Source: an uncultured Selenomonadales bacterium (lineage in GTDB: Bacteria > Bacillota > Negativicutes > Acidaminococcales > Acidaminococcaceae). Taken from it: a stretch of 56,280 bases of DNA. The notes beneath the pieces were generated by a model. It saw only the letters and a list, made by a program, of their open reading frames with translations, ran no database searches and had not been told where the DNA came from. Of the stretch, positions 17,171-25,126 are shown piece after piece (the first letter of the stretch is position 1; the number at the start of each line of letters is the position of its first letter). Both the position numbers and the translations under genes were made by a program. Where the stretch lies: contig ONEW01000011.1 in NCBI GenBank assembly GCA_900316935.1, positions 1 through 56,280 on the forward strand, written 5' to 3'.

Positions 17171-18618
17171 GGGTTGTCCTTTTCCGGCGGGTCGTCGAAG
17201 CCGAGCGCGAGGGCTGCGGCGAAGCCTGCCACGTAGGCGATGGCGACGCCTGCCAGGTAGGCGCCGCTGGAATTGACGGAAGCAGCCAGGGTAAGGCCGG
17301 AAATGCCGACGGTGTAAGCCCCGGTGCAGGCAAAGGCCTGCCAGGCCCCGCCGCACGCCCCGCCGATGCAGGCCGCCAGGAACGGCCGGCCCAGCGGCAG
17401 GGTGACGCCGTAAATCAGCGGTTCGCCGATGCCGAGGATGCCGACCGGCAGGGCGCTCAGCACGGTGTGCTTCAGGCCCTTGTTTTTGGATTTCACGTAG
17501 ACGGCGAAGGCGGCGCCGACCTGTCCCGCCCCGGCCATGGCGCAGACGGGGAGCAGCAAGGTGACCCCCGTCGTGGCCAGCAGGTCCAGGTTGATGGGCG
17601 TGATGCCGTGGTGTACACCGGCCATGACGACGGGCAGGAAGATGCCGCCGAGCACAAAGCCCGTCAAGGCACCGCCCCGTTCGATGGCGCCGGCGGCGAA
17701 GGTGCGCAGGACATCGGAAATCCAGCCGCCCAGGGGCTGGAACAGGAAGAGGCAGCCGAGGGCGACGGCAAAGACCGTCAAAAGCGGTGTCAGGAACAGG
17801 TCCAGTGCTTCCGGGACGCATTTCCGCAGCCGCCGTTCCATGGCGGCGGACGCGGCGCCCGCCAGGAGGGCCGCGAACACACCGCCCCGGCCGGGCGTCA
17901 GGGTTTCGCCGAAGAGCTGGATGTCGGCCAGGCCCGGCGCGCCCAGCAACGTTGCCAGCACGCCGCCCAGGGCGGGCGTGCCGCCGAATTCACGGGCCGC
18001 ATAGAGACCTGTGAACGCGTTCAGGACGAGGTAGATGGCGCCGCCGGCCAGGCGCAGGTATTGCACTGCGGCCTGGTGCGCCAGGGCCGGCTCCATCCGC
18101 AGGACAAGGTTCAGGATGCCCGTCAGCAGTCCGCAGCCGATGAAGGCCGGGATGAGCGGGATGAAGATGTGCCCGACATGGTGCAGCGCCGCTTTGGCCA
18201 GGGACCGGCTGTTGCGGGCCCGGATGGCGGCATGGAGCCTTTTTCCGTCCCCGATGGAGGCCTGTCTGGCCAGTTCCGTCACGGACGGTGCGGTGCCGGC
18301 CGGTTCCGCCGCAGGCGCAGGGGTGCCGGAAGACGTGCCTGCCGCCCCGCGCAGTTCGTTGAAGGCCGCGGTCACGGCGGCCGCTTTGCCCGGCCCCAGG
18401 ACGACGTGGATCTGCCCTTCGCCGGGGAAGAGGACGCCTTTGACCCCGGGCAGGGCTTTCAGCTGCTCCTTCGTCACGGTGACCGCGCGTACGGTCAGGC
18501 GCAGGCGGGTCATACAGTTGCAGGCACCGGTCACGTTGTCCGCCCCGACGGCGTCGAGCAGGGCCTGGGCCAAAGCCCGGTTGTCCACCGGGGGCTTGTT
18601 GCGCCCTTCCGGTGTCAT
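17167..18618 (-). CDS. murP: PTS EIIBC transporter for N-acetylmuramic acid
   Basis: The 483-residue protein has an N-terminal EIIB domain (about 1-85) with phosphorylated Cys in ACNCMTRLRL, a Pro/Ala-rich linker, and a ten-helix EIIC domain (about 130-480) with GVHHGITPINLDLL and GIGEPLIYGVTLP. It is of the glucose/sucrose superfamily, MurP branch, and imports MurNAc or its disaccharide as the 6-phosphate. No EIIA domain is attached, so a separate EIIA must serve it. The ATG at 18618 overlaps the murQ stop (ATGA) and its own stop overlaps mupG. Substrate follows from its neighbours. Confidence 0.85.
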   Translation of the reverse strand: MTPEGRNKPPVDNRALAQALLDAVGADNVTGACNCMTRLRLTVRAVTVTKEQLKALPGVKGVLFPGEGQIHVVLGPGKAAAVTAAFNELRGAAGTSSGTPAPAAEPAGTAPSVTELARQASIGDGKRLHAAIRARNSRSLAKAALHHVGHIFIPLIPAFIGCGLLTGILNLVLRMEPALAHQAAVQYLRLAGGAIYLVLNAFTGLYAAREFGGTPALGGVLATLLGAPGLADIQLFGETLTPGRGGVFAALLAGAASAAMERRLRKCVPEALDLFLTPLLTVFAVALGCLFLFQPLGGWISDVLRTFAAGAIERGGALTGFVLGGIFLPVVMAGVHHGITPINLDLLATTGVTLLLPVCAMAGAGQVGAAFAVYVKSKNKGLKHTVLSALPVGILGIGEPLIYGVTLPLGRPFLAACIGGACGGAWQAFACTGAYTVGISGLTLAASVNSSGAYLAGVAIAYVAGFAAALALGFDDPPEKDNP

Positions 18619-19544
18619 TCGTCCTTCTCCCTGCCTGCGTGGAAGGCTTCGAGGGCCTTGCGCAGGAACCCGCCGTTTTCGGCCAGCAGTTTTTCCGCCT
18701 GGGGGCGGGGGAGGCCGGTCAGATGGATGAGGATGGCCGCTTTGCAGTTGCCGCCGGAGGCATCCAGATAATCCTGGGCCTCTTCCGGTGTGCAGCCCGT
18801 TACGGTAGACACGATATGTCTGGCCCTTTCTTCCAGTTTGCGGTTCGTGCACTGGACGTCGACCATCAGGTTGCCGTAGGTCTTGCCCAGGAGGATCATA
18901 CTGCCCGTGGAAAGCATGTTCAGGATCAGCTTCTGGGCCGTGCCGGCCTTCATGCGGGTCGAACCGGCAATGACCTCGGGGCCCGTGACCGCCGTCAGGG
19001 ACAGGGCCGCGAACGGAACCGTCTCCGGGTTCTCCGTACAGGTCAGGGCGATGGTGAAGGCCCCGATGGACTGGGCGTACTTCAGGCCGCCGATGACATA
19101 GGGTGTCCGGCCGGACGCCGAAATGCCGACGACGACGTCCAGTTTGTTCAATTCCGCGTCCTGCAGGTCGAAGGCCGCCATGTCTTCCGAATCCTCGGCA
19201 CCTTCCTGGGCCCGGAAGATGGCCGGCGTTCCGCCGGCGATGAGGCCCTGTACCAGTTCCGGGTCCGTGCTGAAGGTGGGCGGACACTCGGCTGCGTCCA
19301 GCACGCCGAGGCGTCCCGACGTGCCCGAACCGAGATAGAACAGGCGGCCGCCGTGGCGCAAATGGCCCGCGATGACCGTAATGGCCCGCGCAATGTCGGG
19401 AATGATCTTTTTGACCGTCTGCGGGACGGTCTGGTCTTCTTTATTGATGAGGCGGCAGATTTCTTCCGGAGCTGCCACGTCGATGTTCATGGTTTTCAGG
19501 TTCCGTTGTTCCGTGGTGAGTTTCGTCAGATCGATCATATGCAT
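18615..19544 (-). CDS. murQ: N-acetylmuramic acid 6-phosphate etherase
   Basis: The 309-residue SIS-domain enzyme cleaves the lactyl ether of MurNAc-6P, giving GlcNAc-6P and D-lactate. Motifs: FYLGSGTSGRLGVLDAAECPPTF (with the catalytic Glu of AEC), GISASGRTPYV, and the signature GPEVIAGSTRMKAGTAQK. Length and order match E. coli and Bacillus MurQ. GGAAAGGA precedes the ATG at 19544; another ATG two codons on is possible. It is the first gene of murQ-murP-mupG, all linked by ATGA overlaps. Confidence 0.95.
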   Translation of the reverse strand: MHMIDLTKLTTEQRNLKTMNIDVAAPEEICRLINKEDQTVPQTVKKIIPDIARAITVIAGHLRHGGRLFYLGSGTSGRLGVLDAAECPPTFSTDPELVQGLIAGGTPAIFRAQEGAEDSEDMAAFDLQDAELNKLDVVVGISASGRTPYVIGGLKYAQSIGAFTIALTCTENPETVPFAALSLTAVTGPEVIAGSTRMKAGTAQKLILNMLSTGSMILLGKTYGNLMVDVQCTNRKLEERARHIVSTVTGCTPEEAQDYLDASGGNCKAAILIHLTGLPRPQAEKLLAENGGFLRKALEAFHAGREKDE

Positions 19545-19572
19545 CCAATCCTTTCCATGGTCTTAACTATAT

Positions 19573-19601
19573 ATTATACCGCATACCGGAGGGATTGGCA
19601 A
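19573..19601 (-). promoter_or_regulatory. Promoter of the murQ operon
   Basis: Reading leftward, TTGCCA and TATAAT are 17 bases apart; predicted start about 20 bases before the murQ ATG. Confidence 0.75.
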
Positions 19602-19688
19602 AAATGCGGACCGCGCGGCGTCCGGGCCGTTCCGTCCGCACAGGCGGGGTCCGCTTCGTTTTTTTGTGCCGCAGGGGCGGGGAGGGGG

Positions 19689-19717
19689 TTGACAACGGCG
19701 GGTCCATATACTATGAT
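19689..19717 (+). promoter_or_regulatory. Promoter of the TrmB-lysA operon
   Basis: A consensus -35 TTGACA and TATGAT are 17 bases apart. A leader of about 95 bases follows. Confidence 0.75.
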
Positions 19718-19817
19718 AGGCACATAGTAGTTCTAAACAGGAACACAGTTTGCGGCACGGGAAAAAAGGCCCGGCGAAGGAGGGCCGGTTCCGGCAGTGC
19801 CGCCTGCAGGAGTCACT

Positions 19818-20522
19818 ATGGAAATCATTGACGAATTGAAATACTTCGGCCTCACCGGCCAGGAGGCGGCCATCTACATCTGCCTCCTGTCGCGGGAGCA
19901 GATGACGGGGTACGAAGCGGCGAAGGAGACGGGCATTTCCCGCTCCAACACCTACACCGCACTGGCGGGGCTGGTGGAAAAAGGCGCGGCCTACGTGATG
20001 GAAGGCAAGGTCACCACGTACACGGCGGTCCCCATCGGCGAGTTCTGCCGCAACCGGATCCATAAGCTGGAAGCGCTGCGGGACGACCTGGTGAAGCACC
20101 TGCCGGCCCGCAAACTGCCGGTCGAAGGGTATATCACCATCACCGGGGAGGAAAAGATCATCCGGCAGATCCGCAACATGATCGATGATGCGGAAGCCCG
20201 CATCTACGTAGCGGCGTCCGGCAAAGTGCTGGCCACCATCCGGCCGGAACTGGAACGGGCCGTCGGGCGGGGACTCAAAGTCGTCGTCATCACGGCCGCG
20301 GCCTTCGGCCTCGGCGGAGCCACCATCTACCGCGCCCGGCACGAGACGGACCAGCTCCGCCTCATCACCGACTCGTCCCGCGTCTTGACCGGCGGCCTGG
20401 ACAGCGGCGAAGAGCCGATCTGCCTCTATTCGGGCAAAGAAAACCTGGTGGTCCTCTTCAAGGAAGCCTTGAAGAACGAGATCACCCTGATCCAGCTGAC
20501 CGGGTCCGAAACGGGCCATTGA
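19818..20522 (+). CDS. TrmB-family transcriptional regulator
   Basis: The 235-residue protein begins with a TrmB-type winged helix (LKYFGLTGQEAAIYICLL, YEAAKETGISRSNTYTALAGLV) followed by a coiled segment and a C-terminal ligand domain like phospholipase-D (TITGEEKIIRQIRNMID, ARIYVAASGKVL). TrmB regulators respond to sugars or, in bacteria, to varied metabolites. ATG at 19818 follows CAGGAG. It lies between murQ (divergent) and lysA (13 bases downstream), so it could control either; neither is proven. Confidence 0.8.
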   Translation: MEIIDELKYFGLTGQEAAIYICLLSREQMTGYEAAKETGISRSNTYTALAGLVEKGAAYVMEGKVTTYTAVPIGEFCRNRIHKLEALRDDLVKHLPARKLPVEGYITITGEEKIIRQIRNMIDDAEARIYVAASGKVLATIRPELERAVGRGLKVVVITAAAFGLGGATIYRARHETDQLRLITDSSRVLTGGLDSGEEPICLYSGKENLVVLFKEALKNEITLIQLTGSETGH

Positions 20523-20537
20523 AAGGAGATATGGAAA

Positions 20538-21815
20538 ATGAGTAAAAAAGTCCCCTATGTTTCACGTGAAACCGTCGCGGAAATCGCGAAAACCTATCCT
20601 ACGCCCTTCTACCTGTACGACGAAAAGGGCATCCGCAATACGGCGCGCCTCGTCAATCAGGCGTTCCGCTGGAACAAGGGGTTCAAGGAATATTTCGCCG
20701 TCAAGGCCACGCCGAACCCCTACCTGCTGCAGATGCTGAAGGAAGAGGGCTGCGGCGCCGACTGCTCCAGCCTGACGGAACTGGAAATGAGCGATGCCGT
20801 GGGCCTCAAGGGCCACGAAATCATGTTCAGCTCCAATGAGACGCCTGTCGAGGACATGCAGCTGGCCAGCAAGCTCGGCGTCATCATCAACCTGGACGAC
20901 ATCACGCACATCGGGTTTCTGGAACAGGTGGCCGGCGGATTTCCCGAAACCATCTGCTGCCGTTTCAATCCCGGCGGCCATTTCGCCATCGCCAACAGCA
21001 TCATGGACAACCCCGGCGACGCCAAGTACGGCATGACCCGCGACCAGATTGAGGAAGCCTACCGCATCCTGATCCGGAAAGGCGTGAAACACTTCGGCAT
21101 CCATGCCTTCCTGGCCTCCAACACCGTGACGAACGAATACTATCCCGAACTGGCGCGCCAGCTCTTCGAACTGGCCGTGGAACTGCACCGTTCCACCGGT
21201 GCGGACATCCGCTTCGTCAACCTGTCCGGCGGCGTCGGCATCGCCTACCGTCCCGAACAGAAGGAGAACGACATCCTCGCCATCGGCGAAGGCGTCCGCA
21301 AAGTCTACGAAGAAGTCCTGGTCCCTGCCGGCATGGGCGACGTGGCCATCTTCACGGAAATGGGGCGCTTCATGCTCGCCCCCTACGGCGCGCTGATCAC
21401 CAAGGCCGTCCATGAAAAGCACATCTACAAGGAATACATCGGCGTCGACGCCTGTGCGGCCAACCTCATGCGGCCCTGCATGTACGGCGCCTACCACCAC
21501 ATTACGGTACTCGGCAAGGAAGATGCTCCCTGCACCTATAAGTACGATGTCGTCGGCGGCCTCTGCGAAAACAGCGATAAGTTCGCCATCGACCGCATGC
21601 TTCCGAAAATCGACAAGGGCGACTACCTGTTCATCCACGATGCCGGGGCCCACGGCTTCTCCATGGGCTACAACTACAACGGCAAACTGCGCAGCGCCGA
21701 ACTGCTGCTCCGCGAAGACGGCAGCGTGAAACTGATCCGCCGCGCCGAAACGCCGCGGGACTATTTCGCCACCTTCGACTTCACGGACGATTTCCCGAAA
21801 CTGAAACAGTACTGA
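20538..21815 (+). CDS. lysA: Diaminopimelate decarboxylase
   Basis: The 425-residue PLP enzyme has the fold-III barrel with the cofactor lysine in YFAVKATPNP (about Lys57), the phosphate-binding SGGVGIAY, and the active-site Cys in GGLCENSD. It makes L-lysine from meso-diaminopimelate, the last step of lysine synthesis. Related amino-acid decarboxylases share these motifs, so activity on other D- or L-amino acids is possible. AAAGGAG precedes the ATG. A near-perfect parS is in the first codons (20558-20573). Confidence 0.85.
   Translation: MSKKVPYVSRETVAEIAKTYPTPFYLYDEKGIRNTARLVNQAFRWNKGFKEYFAVKATPNPYLLQMLKEEGCGADCSSLTELEMSDAVGLKGHEIMFSSNETPVEDMQLASKLGVIINLDDITHIGFLEQVAGGFPETICCRFNPGGHFAIANSIMDNPGDAKYGMTRDQIEEAYRILIRKGVKHFGIHAFLASNTVTNEYYPELARQLFELAVELHRSTGADIRFVNLSGGVGIAYRPEQKENDILAIGEGVRKVYEEVLVPAGMGDVAIFTEMGRFMLAPYGALITKAVHEKHIYKEYIGVDACAANLMRPCMYGAYHHITVLGKEDAPCTYKYDVVGGLCENSDKFAIDRMLPKIDKGDYLFIHDAGAHGFSMGYNYNGKLRSAELLLREDGSVKLIRRAETPRDYFATFDFTDDFPKLKQY
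20558..20573. promoter_or_regulatory. parS-like ParB site 2 (one mismatch)
   Basis: TGTTTCACGTGAAACC differs from the consensus only at its last base. It lies within codons 7-12 of lysA. Confidence 0.75.
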
Positions 21816-21832
21816 GATTCCCTGCATAAGAA

Positions 21833-21866
21833 AAGCCTCCGGCCGTACCGGCCGGAGGCTTGTTTT
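21833..21866. terminator. Bidirectional terminator between lysA and the chloride transporter
   Basis: A 12-bp perfect stem (arms AGCCTCCGGCCG and CGGCCGGAGGCT) has TTGTTTT on one side and TTTTCTT on the other strand. Confidence 0.9.
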
Positions 21867-21867
21867 G

Positions 21868-23556
21868 CTATCTGTGTTTCCGCCGCACGTCGCGGCGGGG
21901 CTGCAGTTCTTCGCCGAGCTTCATCAGGGCCGGCACGCTCTGTTCATCGGCCAGGATGTAAAGGTAATCGCCGGGCCGCAGCAGGACGCTGCCATCCGGT
22001 ATGATCTGACGGTCGCCGCGCTTGACATCGACGAGGAGCGCGTGGGGCGGCCAGGGGATTTCGCTGATGCGCCTGTTTTCCAGCTGGCTGCCGCTGCCGA
22101 CAGGCACTTCGATGACCGTCCGGCTGCCGCCGGTTTCCGCTTCCGGTCCGCGGTGCCGGTTCCTGAGCTGCTTCAGGAGCAGGGCCTCGTAGATGGGCTG
22201 GCCGCCCAGCAGTTCGGCGACCACGTAGGCCAGGGCCGACGCCATGGCGAGGGTCATGAGGTGGGAGAAGCTGCCCGTCATTTCGCAGATCAGGACCGTA
22301 CCCGTGATGGGCGAGCGGACGGAGGCGGCGAAGAAGGCCGCCATGGCGATGACGATGACGTTGGGCGTGTGGAGCGGCAGGATCAGGCCGAAGGCGACGA
22401 GGAAATGGGCGCAGATGCTGCCCGTCAGGGCGCCCAGGACGAGCATGGGCAGGAAGAAGCCGCCCGGCACGCCGGTGCCGTAGCTGACGAGGGTGAAGAC
22501 GAACTTGCCCACGAGCAGCAGGATCAGGAGGTCCAGGGGCAGGGTCGTCACGGCGAGGCGGTTGACGAGCAGGTTGCCGCCGCCCAGGACCGGGGGCAGG
22601 ACGAAGCCCAGCACGCCGGCGCACAGGATGGCGAAGAGGATCTTCCGGTACAGGCTGCCGCCGAAGATTTTCAGGTCATAGAACCGGGGGATGTTCAAGA
22701 GGCCCTTGTTGAAGAGGACGCCGGCCACACCGGCGAGGACCGCCGTCAGCAGGGCGAAGACCATGTGGTGGTCCAGGGGCATGGGCGGCAGGCCGTAAAA
22801 ATTGAAGATGGTGTCGCGGCCGAAGAAGAGGCGCGAGATGAAGGTCGCCGTCAGGGCGGCCGTCATGGCCGGCAGGAGCACCACGGCGGAAAAGTTGCGG
22901 TGGATTTCCTCAAGGGAGAAGATCACGCCTGCCAGGGGGGCGTTGAATGCCGTCGCCAGGCCGGCGGAGGCGCCGCTGGTGATCAGGTAGCGCTCCTCCA
23001 TGCGCGAACGGCCGAGGAAGCGGCTCACGCCCTGGGCCGTCACGGCACCGAGCTGGATGGACGGGCCTTCGCGTCCGAGGGACAGGCCGGCGCCGAGACC
23101 GATGACTCCGGCGGCCAGCTTCACGTAGAGGATGCGGAACCAGTTGAACCGCATAAGGCCCAGGATGACGCCCTTGACCTGGGGAATGCCGGATCCCCCC
23201 GCCATGGGTTCGTGTTTCGTGAGCCGGTAGAGCACGTAGGCCACGATGAAGAGCGCGGCGAACCAGGCGCCTGTATACCAGGCCGGGCGCCCCGCCAGGG
23301 AATCGTAGAGCAGGATGCGCAGCATTTCCGCCTGTGTCAGGGCCCAGCGGAAGAAGCTGATGACGAGGCCCGAGAAAATGCCCACCACGATGCCTTCCCA
23401 GAACAGCTTGATCTGGAAATCGTGCCAGTGCGACAAGGACTGGTAGGTCTGGCGGATGCGCGAATCCGTCTGCCTGTCGCCGTCCGCATGGAGGAAACTG
23501 CGGCGCAGGCGGGTCAGGAACGTCCCTCTTTGTTTCGATTCCTTTGTTTCCATCAT
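21868..23556 (-). CDS. CLC-type chloride/proton antiporter with TrkA-C domain
   Basis: The 562-residue membrane protein contains the CLC anion-binding motifs GSGIPQ (about 123), GREGPSIQLG (gating Glu) and GTGVPGGFFLP. The inner proton Glu is present in SLEEIHRNF, pointing to a 2Cl-/H+ exchanger, not a channel. After about residue 480 a TrkA-C (RCK-C) domain follows (RISEIPWPPHALLVDV, LRPGDYLYILAD), probably binding a small regulatory ligand. GAGGGG precedes the ATG at 23556. Such antiporters support acid tolerance. It stands alone between promoter and terminator. Confidence 0.92.
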   Translation of the reverse strand: MMETKESKQRGTFLTRLRRSFLHADGDRQTDSRIRQTYQSLSHWHDFQIKLFWEGIVVGIFSGLVISFFRWALTQAEMLRILLYDSLAGRPAWYTGAWFAALFIVAYVLYRLTKHEPMAGGSGIPQVKGVILGLMRFNWFRILYVKLAAGVIGLGAGLSLGREGPSIQLGAVTAQGVSRFLGRSRMEERYLITSGASAGLATAFNAPLAGVIFSLEEIHRNFSAVVLLPAMTAALTATFISRLFFGRDTIFNFYGLPPMPLDHHMVFALLTAVLAGVAGVLFNKGLLNIPRFYDLKIFGGSLYRKILFAILCAGVLGFVLPPVLGGGNLLVNRLAVTTLPLDLLILLLVGKFVFTLVSYGTGVPGGFFLPMLVLGALTGSICAHFLVAFGLILPLHTPNVIVIAMAAFFAASVRSPITGTVLICEMTGSFSHLMTLAMASALAYVVAELLGGQPIYEALLLKQLRNRHRGPEAETGGSRTVIEVPVGSGSQLENRRISEIPWPPHALLVDVKRGDRQIIPDGSVLLRPGDYLYILADEQSVPALMKLGEELQPRRDVRRKHR

Positions 23557-23619
23557 GAAGATCCCCTCAAAAACACGCCTGGTTGTCCGACCGGACAGTT
23601 CTAAAAAATTATAACTAAC

Positions 23620-23628
23620 ATTATATCA
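23620..23628 (-). promoter_or_regulatory. Promoter of the CLC gene
   Basis: Extended -10 element TGATATAAT reading leftward. Between it and the gene lies a small palindrome TGTCCG-AC-CGGACA (23584-23597), a possible operator. Confidence 0.5.
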
Positions 23629-23757
23629 CAAAAAAATGGCAGATATCACAAAGAAACGGCAGAAAGGGGACCCGGCGGTGTTTTCCGCATAAAAATGAAG
23701 TAAGGTGGCCAAAGATGCCCGCCCTATCTGCGGCAGGCCGACTATTGACCTCCGGGC

Positions 23758-23779
23758 AACGCGCGCAAGCGCGTTTTTT
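23758..23779 (+). terminator. Rightward terminator with no obvious upstream gene
   Basis: AACGCGC-GCAA-GCGCGTT followed by T residues is oriented rightward. Both flanking genes run leftward, so it would end an unannotated rightward RNA from the 23630-23757 interval. No clear promoter was found for it. Confidence 0.5.
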
Positions 23780-23782
23780 AAT

Positions 23783-24790
23783 TTAGTCTGCCGGATTCGG
23801 GGCCGCGTGTACGGGCGCACCGTCCGGTTCATAGTCCGGGTCGTACCGGGGGCTCAGGTAGTTGACGAAGAGCCAGGCCAGGATACTGCCCGAAATGTTG
23901 TGCCAGCAGCTGAAGATGGCACCGGGCACCGTGGCGGCCGGCAGGCCGGGGAAGTGGGCCTTCGCCAGGCCGGCGGCCAATCCCGAATTCTGCATGCCCA
24001 CTTCGATGCACAGGGCGATGCATTTCTTCCAGGACATGCCGGAAAGGCGGCCGATCAGGAAGCCGAACGCGCAGCCCAGGCCGTTGTGCAGGATGACGAC
24101 GGCCATGATCGTGAGGGACGAAGCCAGGATGGCGCTGCGGCTGGCACCGGCCAGGCCGGCGACCAGCAGGGAGATGCACAGGCAGGACAGGACCGGCAGG
24201 TACGGTTTCGCCGCTTCGCAGAAACGGGGGCAGTAGTGGCGCAGGGCGACACCCAGGCCGATGGGGATGATGACGATCTGGACGATGGACCAGAACATGG
24301 CGACGGGGCTGAACTGGATGCGCTGGCCGATGAGGACCCACGTCAAGAGCGGGGTCATGACCGGCGAGAGCAGCGTGGAGACCGTCGTCATGGTGACGGA
24401 CAGGGCCAGGTCGCCTTTGCTGATGAAGGTGATGACGTTCGAAGCCGTGCCGCCGGGGCAGGTACCCAGCAGGACGACGCCGACGGTCAGGGCCGGCCCC
24501 AGGTCAAAGGCCTTGCAGAGCACCCAGGCCAGGAGGGGCATGACGGCGAACTGTGCCACCGCGCCGAGCAATACATCGCGCGGGCGCTGCAGGATCAGGA
24601 CGAAGTCCTTGAGTTCCATGGTCGTACCCATGCCGAACATGATGACGCCCAGCATGAAGCTCAGCAGGGAAAAGCCCAGGAGCTTTCCCAGCACCCACGT
24701 GAAGGCCGGCGGACAGACCATGCCGCCTAAAAAGAACAAGATGATGACGACGCCGAAGTACTGACTGATGAGGAAGCAAAGCTTTTTCAT
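23783..24790 (-). CDS. BASS-family transporter 1 (sodium:solute symporter)
   Basis: The 335-residue protein has about ten helices of the bile acid:sodium symporter family (PanS-like). Conserved parts: FGMGTTMELKDF, LLGTCPGGTASNVITFISKGDLALSVTMT (sodium-site helix, here given by its core CPGGTASN), and EVGMQNSGLAAGLAK (second cross-over motif with Glu and Gln). Bacterial members carry pantoate, pyruvate-like acids or other organic anions; the substrate is unknown. The ATG at 24790 follows AAGGAGG. A second, very similar transporter of equal length lies at 33309-34316. Confidence 0.88.
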   Translation of the reverse strand: MKKLCFLISQYFGVVIILFFLGGMVCPPAFTWVLGKLLGFSLLSFMLGVIMFGMGTTMELKDFVLILQRPRDVLLGAVAQFAVMPLLAWVLCKAFDLGPALTVGVVLLGTCPGGTASNVITFISKGDLALSVTMTTVSTLLSPVMTPLLTWVLIGQRIQFSPVAMFWSIVQIVIIPIGLGVALRHYCPRFCEAAKPYLPVLSCLCISLLVAGLAGASRSAILASSLTIMAVVILHNGLGCAFGFLIGRLSGMSWKKCIALCIEVGMQNSGLAAGLAKAHFPGLPAATVPGAIFSCWHNISGSILAWLFVNYLSPRYDPDYEPDGAPVHAAPNPAD

Positions 24791-25079
24791 AAAGACCTCC
24801 TTGTGCCGGAGCCGCTTTGCCGGGTACCGGAGGCACAAAAAAAGCGCACCCCCGGACGGATGCGCCTTGTAACTCCCTTACAGTTCCGGCAGGCCTGCCG
24901 GAGGTGCAGCACGGTTTCCCGCCGCTGCCGCGTCTCGTCCCGGTCATTTCAGATCCAAGCGATATGTGACATTGGTGCGGATGTCTCTAAGGAAGCCGTA
25001 CGGGAATTCTTCGGCAGAAATACCCCGGCCGCCGGTAAAGCTCCTGGGCGAGGATGCCTTCCGTCCTTGAGGATTCGCT
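24791..25079 (-). ncRNA. Structured leader with attenuator before BASS transporter 1
   Basis: The predicted transcript runs about 290 bases before the ATG. It holds several hairpins: GGCAGC...GCTGC (near 24904-24930), a 16-base palindrome CCGGCAGGCCTGCCGG (about 24886-24901), TGTAA-N5-TTACA (24868-24882), and a terminator. A final stem pairs GTGCC with GGCAC next to the ribosome site. The layout suits a riboswitch or attenuator, but motifs of T-box, SAM, cobalamin, FMN, TPP, lysine and guanidine classes were not found. Confidence 0.5.
24837..24865 (-). terminator. Leader terminator (attenuator) of BASS transporter 1
   Basis: GCGCATCC pairs with GGGTGCGC (one G-U pair) and is followed by seven T residues, within the leader and about 45 bases before the ATG. 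Confidence 0.75.
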
Positions 25080-25085
25080 GACTGT

Positions 25086-25114
25086 ATCCTAGCACACTGG
25101 TCCGGGGAATGCAA
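25086..25114 (-). promoter_or_regulatory. Promoter of the BASS 1 leader
   Basis: Reading leftward, TTGCAT and TAGGAT are 17 bases apart, just after the stop of the upstream ATPase gene. Confidence 0.6.
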
Positions 25115-25126
25115 GGGAAATCCGAG

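Noticed and set aside
24690..24702. Additional parS sites at other CACGTG hexamers
   Set aside because: Hexamers such as the one near 24690 and several others lack the flanking TTTC/GAAA half-sites.
24791..25079. T-box riboswitch
   Set aside because: The leader has an attenuator and an AAGGGAG block, but lacks the UGGN antiterminator bulge and the stem I specifier motifs.
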